A model generated the notes under the pieces. That model saw nothing but the letters and a program-made list of their open reading frames with translations. It was not told the DNA's origin and made no database searches. Made by a program: the position numbers and the translations under genes. This document shows, piece after piece, positions 31,283-39,919 of a stretch of DNA of 64,000 bases (its first letter is position 1; the number at the start of each line of letters is the position of its first letter). Source of the DNA: Buttiauxella noackiae ATCC 51607 (lineage in GTDB: Bacteria > Pseudomonadota > Gammaproteobacteria > Enterobacterales > Enterobacteriaceae); the NCBI RefSeq assembly GCF_001654865.1, contig NZ_LXEO01000011.1, forward strand, positions 54,762 to 118,761. Direction: 5' to 3'.

Positions 31283-31300
31283 TGCTTGAACGATTCACCC
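31283..31300 (+). promoter_or_regulatory. Cra (FruR) site upstream of ppsA
   Basis: GCTTGAACGATTCACC has one good Cra half site (CGATTCA) and one degenerate half. As I recall it, it matches the Cra site upstream of E. coli ppsA. Cra activates gluconeogenic ppsA. The rest of the 31059-31382 spacer is AT-rich promoter DNA without other features that I can name. Confidence 0.6.
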
Positions 31301-31382
31301 GTTTCACTCAGGCCGCCAATTATGCCAATCTAAAAGGGATGTAATGTATTTCTCATTCATATATCACAAAAGGATTGTTTCG

Positions 31383-33755
31383 ATGTCCAACTCGTCACCG
31401 CTGGTGCTTTGGTATAACCAACTCGGCATGAATGATGTAGACAGGGTCGGAGGCAAAAATGCCTCTCTGGGTGAAATGATTACTAACCTTTCAGGCATGG
31501 GTGTTTCCGTGCCGAATGGTTTTGCCACCACGGCCGAGGCATTTAACCTGTTTCTTGACCAGAGTGGTGTGAACCAGCGTATCTATGAATTGCTGGATAA
31601 AACGGATATTGACGATGTGACGGAGCTTAGCAAAGCTGGTGCGCAAATCCGCCAATGGATAATCGATACGCCATTCCAGCCTACGCTTGAAAAAGCCATT
31701 CACGACGCCTACGAACAACTTTCCGCAGACGATGCTGATGCCTCTTTTGCTGTGCGTTCTTCTGCAACAGCTGAAGATATGCCAGATGCGTCGTTTGCCG
31801 GACAACAAGAAACTTTCCTCAACGTACAAGGTTATGACGCGGTACTGATTGCCGTGAAGCATGTCTTTGCTTCTCTGTTCAACGACCGTGCTATCTCGTA
31901 TCGCGTCCACCAGGGTTATGATCACCGCGGCGTGGCGCTCTCGGCAGGCGTTCAGCGCATGGTTCGTTCAGACCTTGCATCATCTGGTGTGCTCTTCTCC
32001 ATCGACACTGAGTCTGGTTTTGACCAGGTGGTGTTTATCACCTCCGCTTATGGCCTGGGTGAAATGGTGGTGCAGGGAGCGGTTAACCCGGACGAATTCT
32101 ACGTTCACAAGCCAACATTAGCTGCCGGTAAACCATCAATTGTGCGCCGCAATATGGGCTCGAAGAAGATTCGCATGGTTTATGCTCCAAGCCAGGAGCA
32201 CGGCAAACAGGTGCGCATTGAAGATGTGCCGCAAGCTGACCGTGATAAGTTCTCTATCACGCCTGAAGAAGTGCAGGAACTGGCAAAACAGGCTGTACAG
32301 ATTGAGAAGCACTATGGCCGCCCGATGGATATCGAATGGGCAAAAGATGGGCACACCGGCAAGCTCTATATCGTCCAGGCGCGTCCGGAAACCGTGCGTT
32401 CTCAGGGCCAGGTCACCGAGCGTTACCAGCTGCATGCTCAGGGTAAAATTATTGCCGAAGGGCGTGCTATCGGCCATCGCATCGGTGCTGGCCCGGTTAA
32501 AGTGATTCATGATATTAGCGAGATGAATCGCATTCAGCCAGGTGACGTTTTAGTCACTGACATGACCGACCCTGACTGGGAGCCGATCATGAAAAAGGCG
32601 GCGGCGATTGTTACCAACCGTGGCGGGCGTACTTGTCACGCAGCGATTATCGCGCGTGAACTGGGAATTCCTGCGGTTGTCGGTTGTGGTGATGCCACTG
32701 AACGGATGACGGATGACCAGAACGTGACGGTCTCCTGCGCTGAAGGGGACACCGGTTATGTTTACCAGGAACTGCTGGATTTCAGCATCAAAAGCTCCAC
32801 AGTAGATACCATGCCGGACCTGCCGCTGAAAATCATGATGAACGTCGGTAACCCGGATCGTGCATTTGATTTTGCCTGCCTGCCGAACGAAGGCGTGGGG
32901 CTGGCGCGTCTGGAATTTATTATCAACCGTATGATTGGCGTGCATCCGCGTGCGTTGCTGGAGTTCGACCAACAAGAGCCTGCCTTGCAGAACGAAATCC
33001 GCGAGATGATGAAAGGCTACGACGATCCGGTTGAGTTTTACGTCGGTCGTCTGACTGAGGGGATCGCCACACTTGGCGCGGCATTCTGGCCAAAACGTGT
33101 GATTGTCCGTCTTTCTGACTTCAAATCTAACGAGTACGCCAATTTAGTTGGTGGTGAGCGTTACGAACCTGAAGAAGAGAACCCGATGCTAGGTTTCCGT
33201 GGCGCAGGTCGTTACATCGCTGACAGCTTCCGCGACTGTTTCGCCCTGGAATGCGCTGCGATGAAGCGTGTGCGTAACGAAATGGGCCTGACCAACGTCG
33301 AAGTTATGGTGCCGTTTGTCCGTACAGTGGCTCAGGCAAAAGCGGTGGTTGAAGAACTCGAGCGCCAGGGTCTGAAACGCGGTGAGAACGGGCTGAAAAT
33401 CATCATGATGTGTGAGATCCCATCGAATGCCTTGCTTGCCGATGAGTTCTTACAATATTTTGATGGCTTCTCCATTGGTTCAAACGACATGACTCAACTG
33501 GCATTGGGTCTGGATCGCGATTCCGGGGTGGTTTCGGAGCTGTTTGATGAGCGTAACGACGCGGTGAAAGCACTGTTGTCGATGGCAATTAAAGCGGCGA
33601 AGAAACAGGGTAAATATGTCGGAATTTGTGGTCAGGGTCCATCCGACCATGAAGATTTTGCGGCCTGGCTGATGGAAGAGGGGATCGATAGTCTTTCTCT
33701 GAACCCGGACACCGTGGTGCAAACCTGGCTGAGTCTGGCAGAAACCAAGAAATAA
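31383..33755 (+). CDS. ppsA: Phosphoenolpyruvate synthase
   Basis: A 790-residue enzyme that converts pyruvate and ATP to PEP, AMP and phosphate for gluconeogenesis. The ATP-grasp domain ([36 protein letters not shown]) comes first. The phosphohistidine domain follows ([24 protein letters not shown], catalytic His about residue 419, with the PpsR-target Thr two before it). The C-terminal PEP-binding TIM barrel shows [10 protein letters not shown] and [19 protein letters not shown]. The start [10 protein letters not shown] at 31383 matches the family; an upstream ATG at 31344 is not favoured. Confidence 0.97.
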   Translation: MSNSSPLVLWYNQLGMNDVDRVGGKNASLGEMITNLSGMGVSVPNGFATTAEAFNLFLDQSGVNQRIYELLDKTDIDDVTELSKAGAQIRQWIIDTPFQPTLEKAIHDAYEQLSADDADASFAVRSSATAEDMPDASFAGQQETFLNVQGYDAVLIAVKHVFASLFNDRAISYRVHQGYDHRGVALSAGVQRMVRSDLASSGVLFSIDTESGFDQVVFITSAYGLGEMVVQGAVNPDEFYVHKPTLAAGKPSIVRRNMGSKKIRMVYAPSQEHGKQVRIEDVPQADRDKFSITPEEVQELAKQAVQIEKHYGRPMDIEWAKDGHTGKLYIVQARPETVRSQGQVTERYQLHAQGKIIAEGRAIGHRIGAGPVKVIHDISEMNRIQPGDVLVTDMTDPDWEPIMKKAAAIVTNRGGRTCHAAIIARELGIPAVVGCGDATERMTDDQNVTVSCAEGDTGYVYQELLDFSIKSSTVDTMPDLPLKIMMNVGNPDRAFDFACLPNEGVGLARLEFIINRMIGVHPRALLEFDQQEPALQNEIREMMKGYDDPVEFYVGRLTEGIATLGAAFWPKRVIVRLSDFKSNEYANLVGGERYEPEEENPMLGFRGAGRYIADSFRDCFALECAAMKRVRNEMGLTNVEVMVPFVRTVAQAKAVVEELERQGLKRGENGLKIIMMCEIPSNALLADEFLQYFDGFSIGSNDMTQLALGLDRDSGVVSELFDERNDAVKALLSMAIKAAKKQGKYVGICGQGPSDHEDFAAWLMEEGIDSLSLNPDTVVQTWLSLAETKK

Positions 33756-33756
33756 A

Positions 33757-33784
33757 AAAAGGCTCCTCATTGTTGAGGAGCCTT
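33757..33784 (-). terminator. Hairpin between ppsA and the sugar transporter gene
   Basis: An 11-bp stem AAGGCTCCTCA/TGAGGAGCCTT. The A run on its left gives a T tail only for the minus-strand transcript, so it best terminates the convergent transporter gene while also folding at the ppsA 3' end. Confidence 0.75.
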
Positions 33785-33807
33785 AGTATGTAGTTGATTG
33801 AATTAGT

Positions 33808-33840
33808 TGTAGGGTGGAAAAATGTTAACGCCATCCACCC
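33808..33840. repeat. REP-like hairpin, GTAGGGTGGA class
   Basis: GGGTGGA/TCCACCC (33812-33818 with 33834-33840) preceded by TGTA, the same arrangement as at 28989-29012. It lies between convergent genes. Confidence 0.55.
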
Positions 33841-33904
33841 TTTTAATCGGTGCAGCCGGTTAATGATGTACTTAACTGACCTATAAAGCGCATGATCCTT
33901 TTTA

Positions 33905-35302
33905 TCATAATGCTTTCGGCGTCATCACCCCGGTAACTTCACTTTGCGACTGGAATTTACCCACCCGCAAATCACCAATAATACTATTCATTTTGTCTTC
34001 GGTCAGTTTGTAATAACGAATCGATATCGCAGTAATTATGTAGAAAACTGCCGGTAGTACTGTAAATAGAATTAACACACCACGTACAGCTTCGGCCGAT
34101 TGCTGCTCTACACCAGCCTGATAACCAAACCAGGCCAGGCCCCATCCGGTTAATGCGCCTCCAATTGCGACACCCAGTTTAATAATGAAGATATTCGCTG
34201 CAACGTTCATTCCGGTGATACGGCGTTGGGTTTTCCACTCGCCGTAGTTATTTGCATCGGTAATCATCGACCATTGCAGTGGAGCATTGATGCCTTGCAA
34301 TATATTAAGCGCAATGTGCACCAGGAAAGCCGGGACCCAGTAGTTGGTTGGAAGTACAAGGAACAATAACCCGACTAATGCGCTCAGCACATTTACCCAA
34401 ATAGAAGCACGGATTTTACACATCCAACTGCCAAGGGTTTTTGCAAATAAACTGCCGAATACTGCAGCGATGGTAGTCGCAAGCATAAACATAGAAATAA
34501 CGCCACTACCCTGATTAAGGATATATTGTACGAAATAGACCAATAAACTCCCTCGCACCACAACACCGCATAACATCGCCAGGTTATAAACAGACAAAAT
34601 ACGCCACTGGTCATTTTTTAATAAAACTTTCAGATCGCGCATAATATTCAGGTTTTCTTCTTTTACTGGTGTAATACGTTCGCGGGTGGTGAAGAAACAA
34701 ACCAAGAACATCACGCAGCCAATAACACCAAAAATACCCATCGCCCACTGCATACCCGCGGCTCTGTCTGTTGGGGAAATGAAATCAGCCAGCGGCAGAA
34801 TTAGCGCGGTACCCATTGCACCACCGATTGGAGCAATGGCAAAACGCCATGATTGCAGAGAAAGGTTTTCCTTTGGATCAGAGGTAATTGCAGCACCCAA
34901 CGAGCAATATGGAATATTTATGGCGGTATACATTAATGTCATGAATATATATGCGAGAACGGCGTAGACAATTTTACCGGTTTGGTCAAAACCTGGCGTT
35001 GAATAAACCAACACACAACTTACCGCAAATGGTACACAAATTATCAATAACCACGGACGGAATCGGCCCCAGCGACTTTTTGTTTGGTCGGCAATGGCAC
35101 CCATAATAGGATCCGTAATCGCATCCAGTACCCTGACGACCAAAAATAAAGTCCCCATTACTGCCGGGGGTAAACCATAAATATTGGTATAGAAATAAGC
35201 GAGAATGGCAACTGAAGAATCAAACACGATGTGACTTGCCGCGTCACCCAGTCCAAACCCCAGTTTTTCTTTGATGGTAATTTTTTCAGTTAATACCGAC
35301 AT
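33905..35302 (-). CDS. GPH family glycoside/sugar:cation symporter
   Basis: A 465-residue transporter of the glycoside-pentoside-hexuronide family (MelB, YicJ, UidB relatives) with 12 predicted helices. Diagnostic segments are KLGFGLGDAASHIVFD at the start, DAITDPIMGAIADQTKSRWGRFRPWLL in the first half and the central loop TTRERITPVKEENLN. The start at 35302 follows AAAGGTGA. It is divergent from a family 3 glycoside hydrolase, so it probably brings in an oligosaccharide or glycoside that the hydrolase splits inside the cell. The pair is absent at this place in E. coli. Confidence 0.88.
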   Translation of the reverse strand: MSVLTEKITIKEKLGFGLGDAASHIVFDSSVAILAYFYTNIYGLPPAVMGTLFLVVRVLDAITDPIMGAIADQTKSRWGRFRPWLLIICVPFAVSCVLVYSTPGFDQTGKIVYAVLAYIFMTLMYTAINIPYCSLGAAITSDPKENLSLQSWRFAIAPIGGAMGTALILPLADFISPTDRAAGMQWAMGIFGVIGCVMFLVCFFTTRERITPVKEENLNIMRDLKVLLKNDQWRILSVYNLAMLCGVVVRGSLLVYFVQYILNQGSGVISMFMLATTIAAVFGSLFAKTLGSWMCKIRASIWVNVLSALVGLLFLVLPTNYWVPAFLVHIALNILQGINAPLQWSMITDANNYGEWKTQRRITGMNVAANIFIIKLGVAIGGALTGWGLAWFGYQAGVEQQSAEAVRGVLILFTVLPAVFYIITAISIRYYKLTEDKMNSIIGDLRVGKFQSQSEVTGVMTPKAL

Positions 35303-35465
35303 ACATTCACCTTTATAAGAGTCGGAACATGCCACTAGTTATATGTGGTGAATCTGAACAGGAGTATTGTAATTTTTAATTTATGTTTTATGTTTCTTAT
35401 CAATTGTGACGGGGTTATCTCTTATCCCATTCTCTTTGTAGTGAATTTTCCTTATTTCATGCATA

Positions 35466-35485
35466 TTTTTGAACCCCATCACACT
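35466..35485. promoter_or_regulatory. CRP-like site in the divergent promoter region
   Basis: TTTGA-N6-TCACA (35468-35483) matches 9 of 10 conserved positions of TGTGA-N6-TCACA. It lies between the divergent transporter and glycosidase genes, fitting catabolite control of both. The remainder of the 35303-35624 spacer is AT-rich with no clear specific operator. Confidence 0.45.
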
Positions 35486-35624
35486 TACCGTTAAAAACCA
35501 AAAAACGTAATCTCTCAGTCTATTCTGGCAATTGTTTACTCCCTCATTCATCACCCATATTGATAATTAAAAAATTATCTTCGCGAACAGTCGCGTGGAT
35601 GGCTGAACTCGAAAGGGGAATATT

Positions 35625-38006
35625 ATGTCTGCCATTTATAAGGATGCTCACCGCCCGGTAAATGAACGTGTCGCTGATCTGCTGTCGCGCATGACCCCGG
35701 AAGAAAAATTTGCCCAAATGCATGCATGGTGGCTGGTTTTATCAAGTGATGGTAACCACCGGGAGCGCACGGATTTAAGCGATGAATTTGCAGGGGTAAA
35801 GGAACAGTCGGCACTTACCGAGCGTATTAAACTGGGGGTGGGGCAAATTACTCGACCATTGGGCACTCATATTGTTGATGCCAAAGAAGGCGTGCGTGCC
35901 GCTAACCGCTTACAGAAAACGCTGTTAGAAGAAACCCGACTGGGTATTCCGGCGCTGTTTCATGAAGAGTGTCTGGTGGGCCTGTTGTGCAAAGATGCTA
36001 CGTTATTTCCTTCATCCCTGAATTATGGCTCGACCTGGGATTTGGATCTGATTGAACGTGCGGCTGCTGCTATTGGCGAAGAGGCTCGTTCAACCAACTG
36101 CCACCAGGGGCTGGCTCCGGTGCTAGATGTGTCGCGCGATGTGCGTTGGGGCCGTACGGAAGAGACTTTTGGTGAGGACCCGTGGCTGGTTGGGATGATG
36201 GCGACGCATTATGTCAAAGGTTTGCAGGGTAAAAACCGTGACCTGTTAGCCACGCTGAAACATTACGTTGGTCACTCATTTAGTGAAGGTGCGCGTAATC
36301 ACGCTCCGGTTCATCTTGGTTTTTGCGAACTAAACGATATTTTCCTGCTGCCGTTTGAGATGGCGGTGAAGCTCGCTAATGCGGGTTCGGTAATGCCGGC
36401 TTATCACGATATTGATAACCAACCGGGTCACTCTGACGAATTCCTGATGACCACAGTCTTGCGTGAGCAGTGGGGCTTTGACGGACTGATTGTGGCCGAT
36501 TACGGCGGCGTGAGCTTGCTGCATCAACATCATGGTGTTTCACATGATGCAGCAGAGTCTGCGGCGCTGGCATTTAATGCTGGGCTGGATGTGGAGCTAC
36601 CGAAAGATGATTGTGCTCGCCATCTTTCTGAAGCAGTAGAGCGCGGACTTATCACTATGCAAAAAGTCGATGAGATTGTAACTCGCGTATTAAAAGAGAA
36701 GTTCCGACTTGGCTTATTTGAGCATCCTTACCGTGATGAAAGCGGTGTGGTGCTGCAAAGTGCAGCCACCGTAAAGATTGCTCGGGACGTGGCGACACGG
36801 TCAATCACCATGCTTGAAAACGACGGAACGTTACCGTTGAAGGGGCAGCCACGCGTTGCGGTGATTGGCCCGACGGCTGATGATCCGCTTGCACTCCTGA
36901 GCGGCTATAGTTTCCCGGTGCATCTGATTATCAGCGATATGCTTGAGCAAACCTCGCAAGTGACAACGCCGCTGGAAGCTCTACGTAATCAACTGGGCAG
37001 CGATAATGTGCATTACAGCAAAGGTTGCCACATTATTGAGAAACGCATGGCTGGCGCGCCGGTATTTCCCGGTGATAGCGGTGGCAAACAGATGCAGGCA
37101 TCACCGGTGTCAGATGATATGTCACTGATTCCTGAGGCCGTGAAAACCGCTGAGCAAAGCGATGTTGTGGTGCTGTGCGTCGGGGACTTATCCGGTTTGT
37201 TCCAAAGCGGTACGGTTGGAGAAGGTTCAGACACGGATAGTCTGTTGTTGCCTGGCGTGCAGCAACAGTTACTTGATGCGTTGATTGCTACTGGCAAACC
37301 GGTAGTTGTCGTGATGACCGGTGGGCGGCCATACAACCTGGGTGGTCAGGAAGATAACGTTGCGGCGCTATTAATGGCCTGGGCGCCGGGGCAAGAGGGC
37401 GGCCATGCGATCGCCGATATTATTACCGGCCATGCAGAGCCTGGCGGGCGGCTGGTCGTTTCCATCCCCAAAAGCGCGGGGGCGATGCCCTATTACTACA
37501 ATCATAAACTGAAGAGCGGCGGCACACCGTTTGCTTTCCATTTTGGTTCTCGTTACCCATTCGGTTTTGGTAAAACCTGGACTGAATTTGATTACGGTTC
37601 GCTACAGTTTGAAAGCAGAGATGTTCCTAATGACGGCGGCGTAGTTAGCGTTGGCATCACCGTGAGCAATAATGGGATGGTGGCCGGGAGTGAAGTTGTG
37701 CAGCTGTATGTTCACGATAAAGTCGCATCAATGGTGCGCCCTGTTCAGGAATTAAAAGCGTTCCAGCGGGTGCATCTTGAACCAGGCGCTCGCGCACGGC
37801 TCACTTTTAATGTCCCAACAGATATGTTGAATTTCACTTCCCGCCGCGGCGATCGCGTAGTTGAACCTGGCGAGTTTGAGATTCGTGTCGGGGCTTCCAG
37901 TGCGGATATTCGAAGCTCTGGATGTGTGATGATCACTGGTGACACTAAGGTAATTGGTGGTAACTGGCGAATGGTGAGTCATTGCAAGATTGAATATCTA
38001 AAGTAA
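35625..38006 (+). CDS. Glycoside hydrolase family 3 (beta-glucosidase/beta-xylosidase type)
   Basis: A 793-residue protein in the usual GH3 order. The TIM-barrel domain (about 1-370) has the KH pair (Lys212-His213 in TLKHYVGHSF) and nucleophile Asp292 in FDGLIVADYGG. The alpha/beta sandwich domain (about 390-600) has VAVIGPTADD and VGEGSDTDSLLLPGVQQQLL. A C-terminal fibronectin-III-like domain (SRYPFGFGKTWTEFDY, VSNNGMVAGSEVVQLYV) follows. No signal peptide is present, unlike periplasmic BglX, so it acts in the cytoplasm on substrate brought in by the divergent GPH symporter. The exact glycosidic bond cannot be told from sequence. An AGGGGAA ribosome site precedes the ATG. Confidence 0.9.
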   Translation: MSAIYKDAHRPVNERVADLLSRMTPEEKFAQMHAWWLVLSSDGNHRERTDLSDEFAGVKEQSALTERIKLGVGQITRPLGTHIVDAKEGVRAANRLQKTLLEETRLGIPALFHEECLVGLLCKDATLFPSSLNYGSTWDLDLIERAAAAIGEEARSTNCHQGLAPVLDVSRDVRWGRTEETFGEDPWLVGMMATHYVKGLQGKNRDLLATLKHYVGHSFSEGARNHAPVHLGFCELNDIFLLPFEMAVKLANAGSVMPAYHDIDNQPGHSDEFLMTTVLREQWGFDGLIVADYGGVSLLHQHHGVSHDAAESAALAFNAGLDVELPKDDCARHLSEAVERGLITMQKVDEIVTRVLKEKFRLGLFEHPYRDESGVVLQSAATVKIARDVATRSITMLENDGTLPLKGQPRVAVIGPTADDPLALLSGYSFPVHLIISDMLEQTSQVTTPLEALRNQLGSDNVHYSKGCHIIEKRMAGAPVFPGDSGGKQMQASPVSDDMSLIPEAVKTAEQSDVVVLCVGDLSGLFQSGTVGEGSDTDSLLLPGVQQQLLDALIATGKPVVVVMTGGRPYNLGGQEDNVAALLMAWAPGQEGGHAIADIITGHAEPGGRLVVSIPKSAGAMPYYYNHKLKSGGTPFAFHFGSRYPFGFGKTWTEFDYGSLQFESRDVPNDGGVVSVGITVSNNGMVAGSEVVQLYVHDKVASMVRPVQELKAFQRVHLEPGARARLTFNVPTDMLNFTSRRGDRVVEPGEFEIRVGASSADIRSSGCVMITGDTKVIGGNWRMVSHCKIEYLK

Positions 38007-38007
38007 T

Positions 38008-38130
38008 CCCCTAAATAATTCGAGTTACAGCAAGGCGGCAAGGGAGCAAATCCCCAGGAGTTTACTTTAGTAAATGACTGGGGATTTTGAGTGCAGCCAA
38101 CACCGCTGTAGTTTGAAGTATGACGGGGAT
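38008..38130 (-). repeat. ERIC element, full length
   Basis: About 123 bases beginning two bases after the glycosidase stop, CCCTAAATAATTCGAGTTAC, core TTTACTTTAGTAAATGACTG and end TTTGAAGTATGACGGGG. It is the standard ERIC layout in reverse orientation relative to the copies at 28.4 and 39.7 kb. Confidence 0.88.
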
Positions 38131-38138
38131 AAAAAGAT

Positions 38139-38243
38139 AAAAAAAAGCCCATCGTTGAGATGGGCAAAGACTACACACAGCAATTCGTTGTTTCACTCAG
38201 GGGATTTCCATGCTTATAAATCAATGTGTTGATTCATAGCCGT
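38139..38243 (-). ncRNA. rprA: Small RNA RprA
   Basis: A 105-nt RNA on the minus strand that closely matches E. coli RprA, also 105 nt and also next to ydiK. It starts ACGGCTATGAATCAACAC, includes the conserved AAATCCCCTGAGTGAAACAA, and ends in the terminator stem GCCCATC/GATGGGC plus eight T. RprA is an Hfq-dependent RNA that opens the rpoS leader to raise RpoS and represses csgD and others. A TACTAT -10 hexamer (38250-38255) sits 7 bases before the 5' end. Confidence 0.95.
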
Positions 38244-38270
38244 GAAGTAATAGTAGGCATCTCATCCTGG

Positions 38271-38291
38271 AGCGTCACTCGGATTCGTCTC
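38271..38291 (-). promoter_or_regulatory. Probable RcsB site upstream of rprA
   Basis: On the minus strand GAGACGAATCCGAGTGACGC, about 28-48 bases upstream of the rprA 5' end. The GAGACGAATC part is shared with the region needed for RcsB activation in E. coli. The Rcs phosphorelay (envelope stress) would thus drive RprA. Confidence 0.6.
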
Positions 38292-38383
38292 AATAGTTAA
38301 TAGAAAGTAAACGGTTAGAGCCACATTACGGCATGTTTGCAGAATCAAAGGTTTGAATTAATAAGTGTTGTTAATTGATTTCG

Positions 38384-38413
38384 TTATGTCGCCCCATGGA
38401 AGGGGCGACATAA
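38384..38413 (-). terminator. Hairpin after ydiK
   Basis: A perfect 12-bp stem TTATGTCGCCCC/GGGGCGACATAA with a 6-base loop, 15 bases past the ydiK stop. There is no T run, so it may stabilise rather than terminate the mRNA. Confidence 0.6.
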
Positions 38414-38428
38414 GATTACTGCAGGGTT

Positions 38429-39529
38429 TTATTCGCGTTCTTCCAGGACTTCTACCACTTCATTCGGATCATCCTGTGGCGCGGGAGCCTCGTGCATCCA
38501 TACCGAAATTAAACGGTAAGAGACTGCCAGTAGAACCGGTCCGATAAACAAGCCAATCATACCAAAGGCAATCAATCCTCCGATAACGCCTGAGAGAATC
38601 AGGATCATGGGCAAGTCCGCACCCATACGAATCAGTACCGGACGGATAAAGTTATCCATCGTGCCTACTACGCAGCTCCATACCAGCAGCACCGTGCCCC
38701 ACGTGTTATCACCGGTCCAGTACAACCAGGCAATCGAAGGCACCAGCACCAGCAATGGGCCAATTTGCACCAGGCAACATAACATCATCACCACGGTGAG
38801 CAGCGTCGCATTTGGGATACCTGAAATGGCAAGCCCCACACCGCCTAAAACCGACTGAACCAGCGCGGTGACAACAACACCAAGTGCTACAGCACGAATC
38901 GCTTGCCCGGCAAGTAATACTGCAGCATCACCACGAGTCCCCGCGAGGCGGAATGCAAAGTGGCGAATCCCATTGCCTAGCGTTTCACCTTTCGCATACA
39001 GCAACACGCTAAATAACAACATCAGGCCACAATGCATCAGGAAACTGCCTACATGTATCGCCTGGCCGAGGAACCAGGTGGTTGTGGTGCCGATGTATGG
39101 ACGTACCTTAGCCATAATGGCACTGCCACCACTCTCAACGAGTGTATTCCAGCCTGCGTAGAGTTTGTCGCCAATAAGCGGAATGGTATTAAGCCACTCA
39201 AATTTCGGTAACTCCATATTGCCTTTGGTCGCCCAATCAATAACCGGGCCGCTGTTATCCACCAGGCTATTTACCAGCAACGCAACCGGAATAACAAACA
39301 ACATCAACAGCAATAGCGTCATCACAAGAACGGCAAGCGAACGTTTCCCCCACAATAATTTCTGAACTTTGAGCATCAGTGGCCAGGTGGCGAGCACGAT
39401 TGTACCTGCCCAGGCAAAACCAAGAACAAATGGGCGGACTATCCACAAACAGGCGATGATCATCACCGAGATAAACAACACCGACAGCAGGATTTGTAGC
39501 AGATCCTTTGGCTGACTCACTTTAACCAT
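38429..39529 (-). CDS. ydiK: AI-2E family inner membrane transporter YdiK
   Basis: A 366-residue PerM/AI-2E-family membrane protein with about seven or eight helices. It includes the conserved C-terminal region IRPVLIRMGADLPMILILSGVIGGLIAFGMIGLFIGPVLLAV. It corresponds to E. coli YdiK in size and position between rprA and ydiJ. The transported substrate is not known. The C-terminus is acidic (DDPNEVVEVLEERE). Confidence 0.93.
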   Translation of the reverse strand: MVKVSQPKDLLQILLSVLFISVMIIACLWIVRPFVLGFAWAGTIVLATWPLMLKVQKLLWGKRSLAVLVMTLLLLMLFVIPVALLVNSLVDNSGPVIDWATKGNMELPKFEWLNTIPLIGDKLYAGWNTLVESGGSAIMAKVRPYIGTTTTWFLGQAIHVGSFLMHCGLMLLFSVLLYAKGETLGNGIRHFAFRLAGTRGDAAVLLAGQAIRAVALGVVVTALVQSVLGGVGLAISGIPNATLLTVVMMLCCLVQIGPLLVLVPSIAWLYWTGDNTWGTVLLVWSCVVGTMDNFIRPVLIRMGADLPMILILSGVIGGLIAFGMIGLFIGPVLLAVSYRLISVWMHEAPAPQDDPNEVVEVLEERE

Positions 39530-39674
39530 AGATAAAATCCCTTAATTACTGATAACGGGCAAAACGCCACGTTAAAACCGCGAAGCGGATGTGTTAATGA
39601 TGATGTATTTCCTCGATTTTGGACAGGTACAAAACAGACGGGAATGTCTGAATAAAATGTGTTAAAAAATAAAT

Positions 39675-39796
39675 ACCCGTCATTCATCAGACTACAGCGG
39701 TGTTGGCTGAATTCACTTATCCGAATCACTTACTTATGTAAGCTCATCGGAATAAGTTCTTTTGCTGCCAGGCTGTAACTCGAATGATTTAGGGTA
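39675..39796 (+). repeat. ERIC element, full length, upstream of ydiJ
   Basis: About 122 bases: ACCCGTCATTC at the left end, GCGGTGTTGGCTG, core CACTTACTTATGTAAGCTCA and AACTCGAATGATTTAGGG at the right end. It lies in the divergent ydiK/ydiJ spacer. Confidence 0.85.
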
Positions 39797-39837
39797 CAAA
39801 TGGAAGCAAACGCAAACGATAACTCATAACTCTTTTA

Positions 39838-39892
39838 CCCTTTAGCATTCGAGTTGCAGCCAACCCACTGCTGCTTGAAGAATGATGGGTAT
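39838..39892 (-). repeat. Internally deleted ERIC (mini-ERIC), inverted to its neighbour
   Basis: 55 bases, CCCTTTAGCATTCGAGTTGC at one end and CTTGAAGAATGATGGGTAT at the other. The two ERIC termini are joined directly at a shared CAG, with the whole core missing. It is in the opposite orientation to the full copy 41 bases away, just upstream of ydiJ. Confidence 0.72.
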
Positions 39893-39919
39893 ACAACGTC
39901 AGGCAGGGTCGGAAAGTCA

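Noticed and set aside
39854..39919. N-terminal extension of ydiJ to 39854
   Set aside because: The extra codons come from mini-ERIC DNA and are absent from the family; the start at 39920 gives the exact E. coli length.
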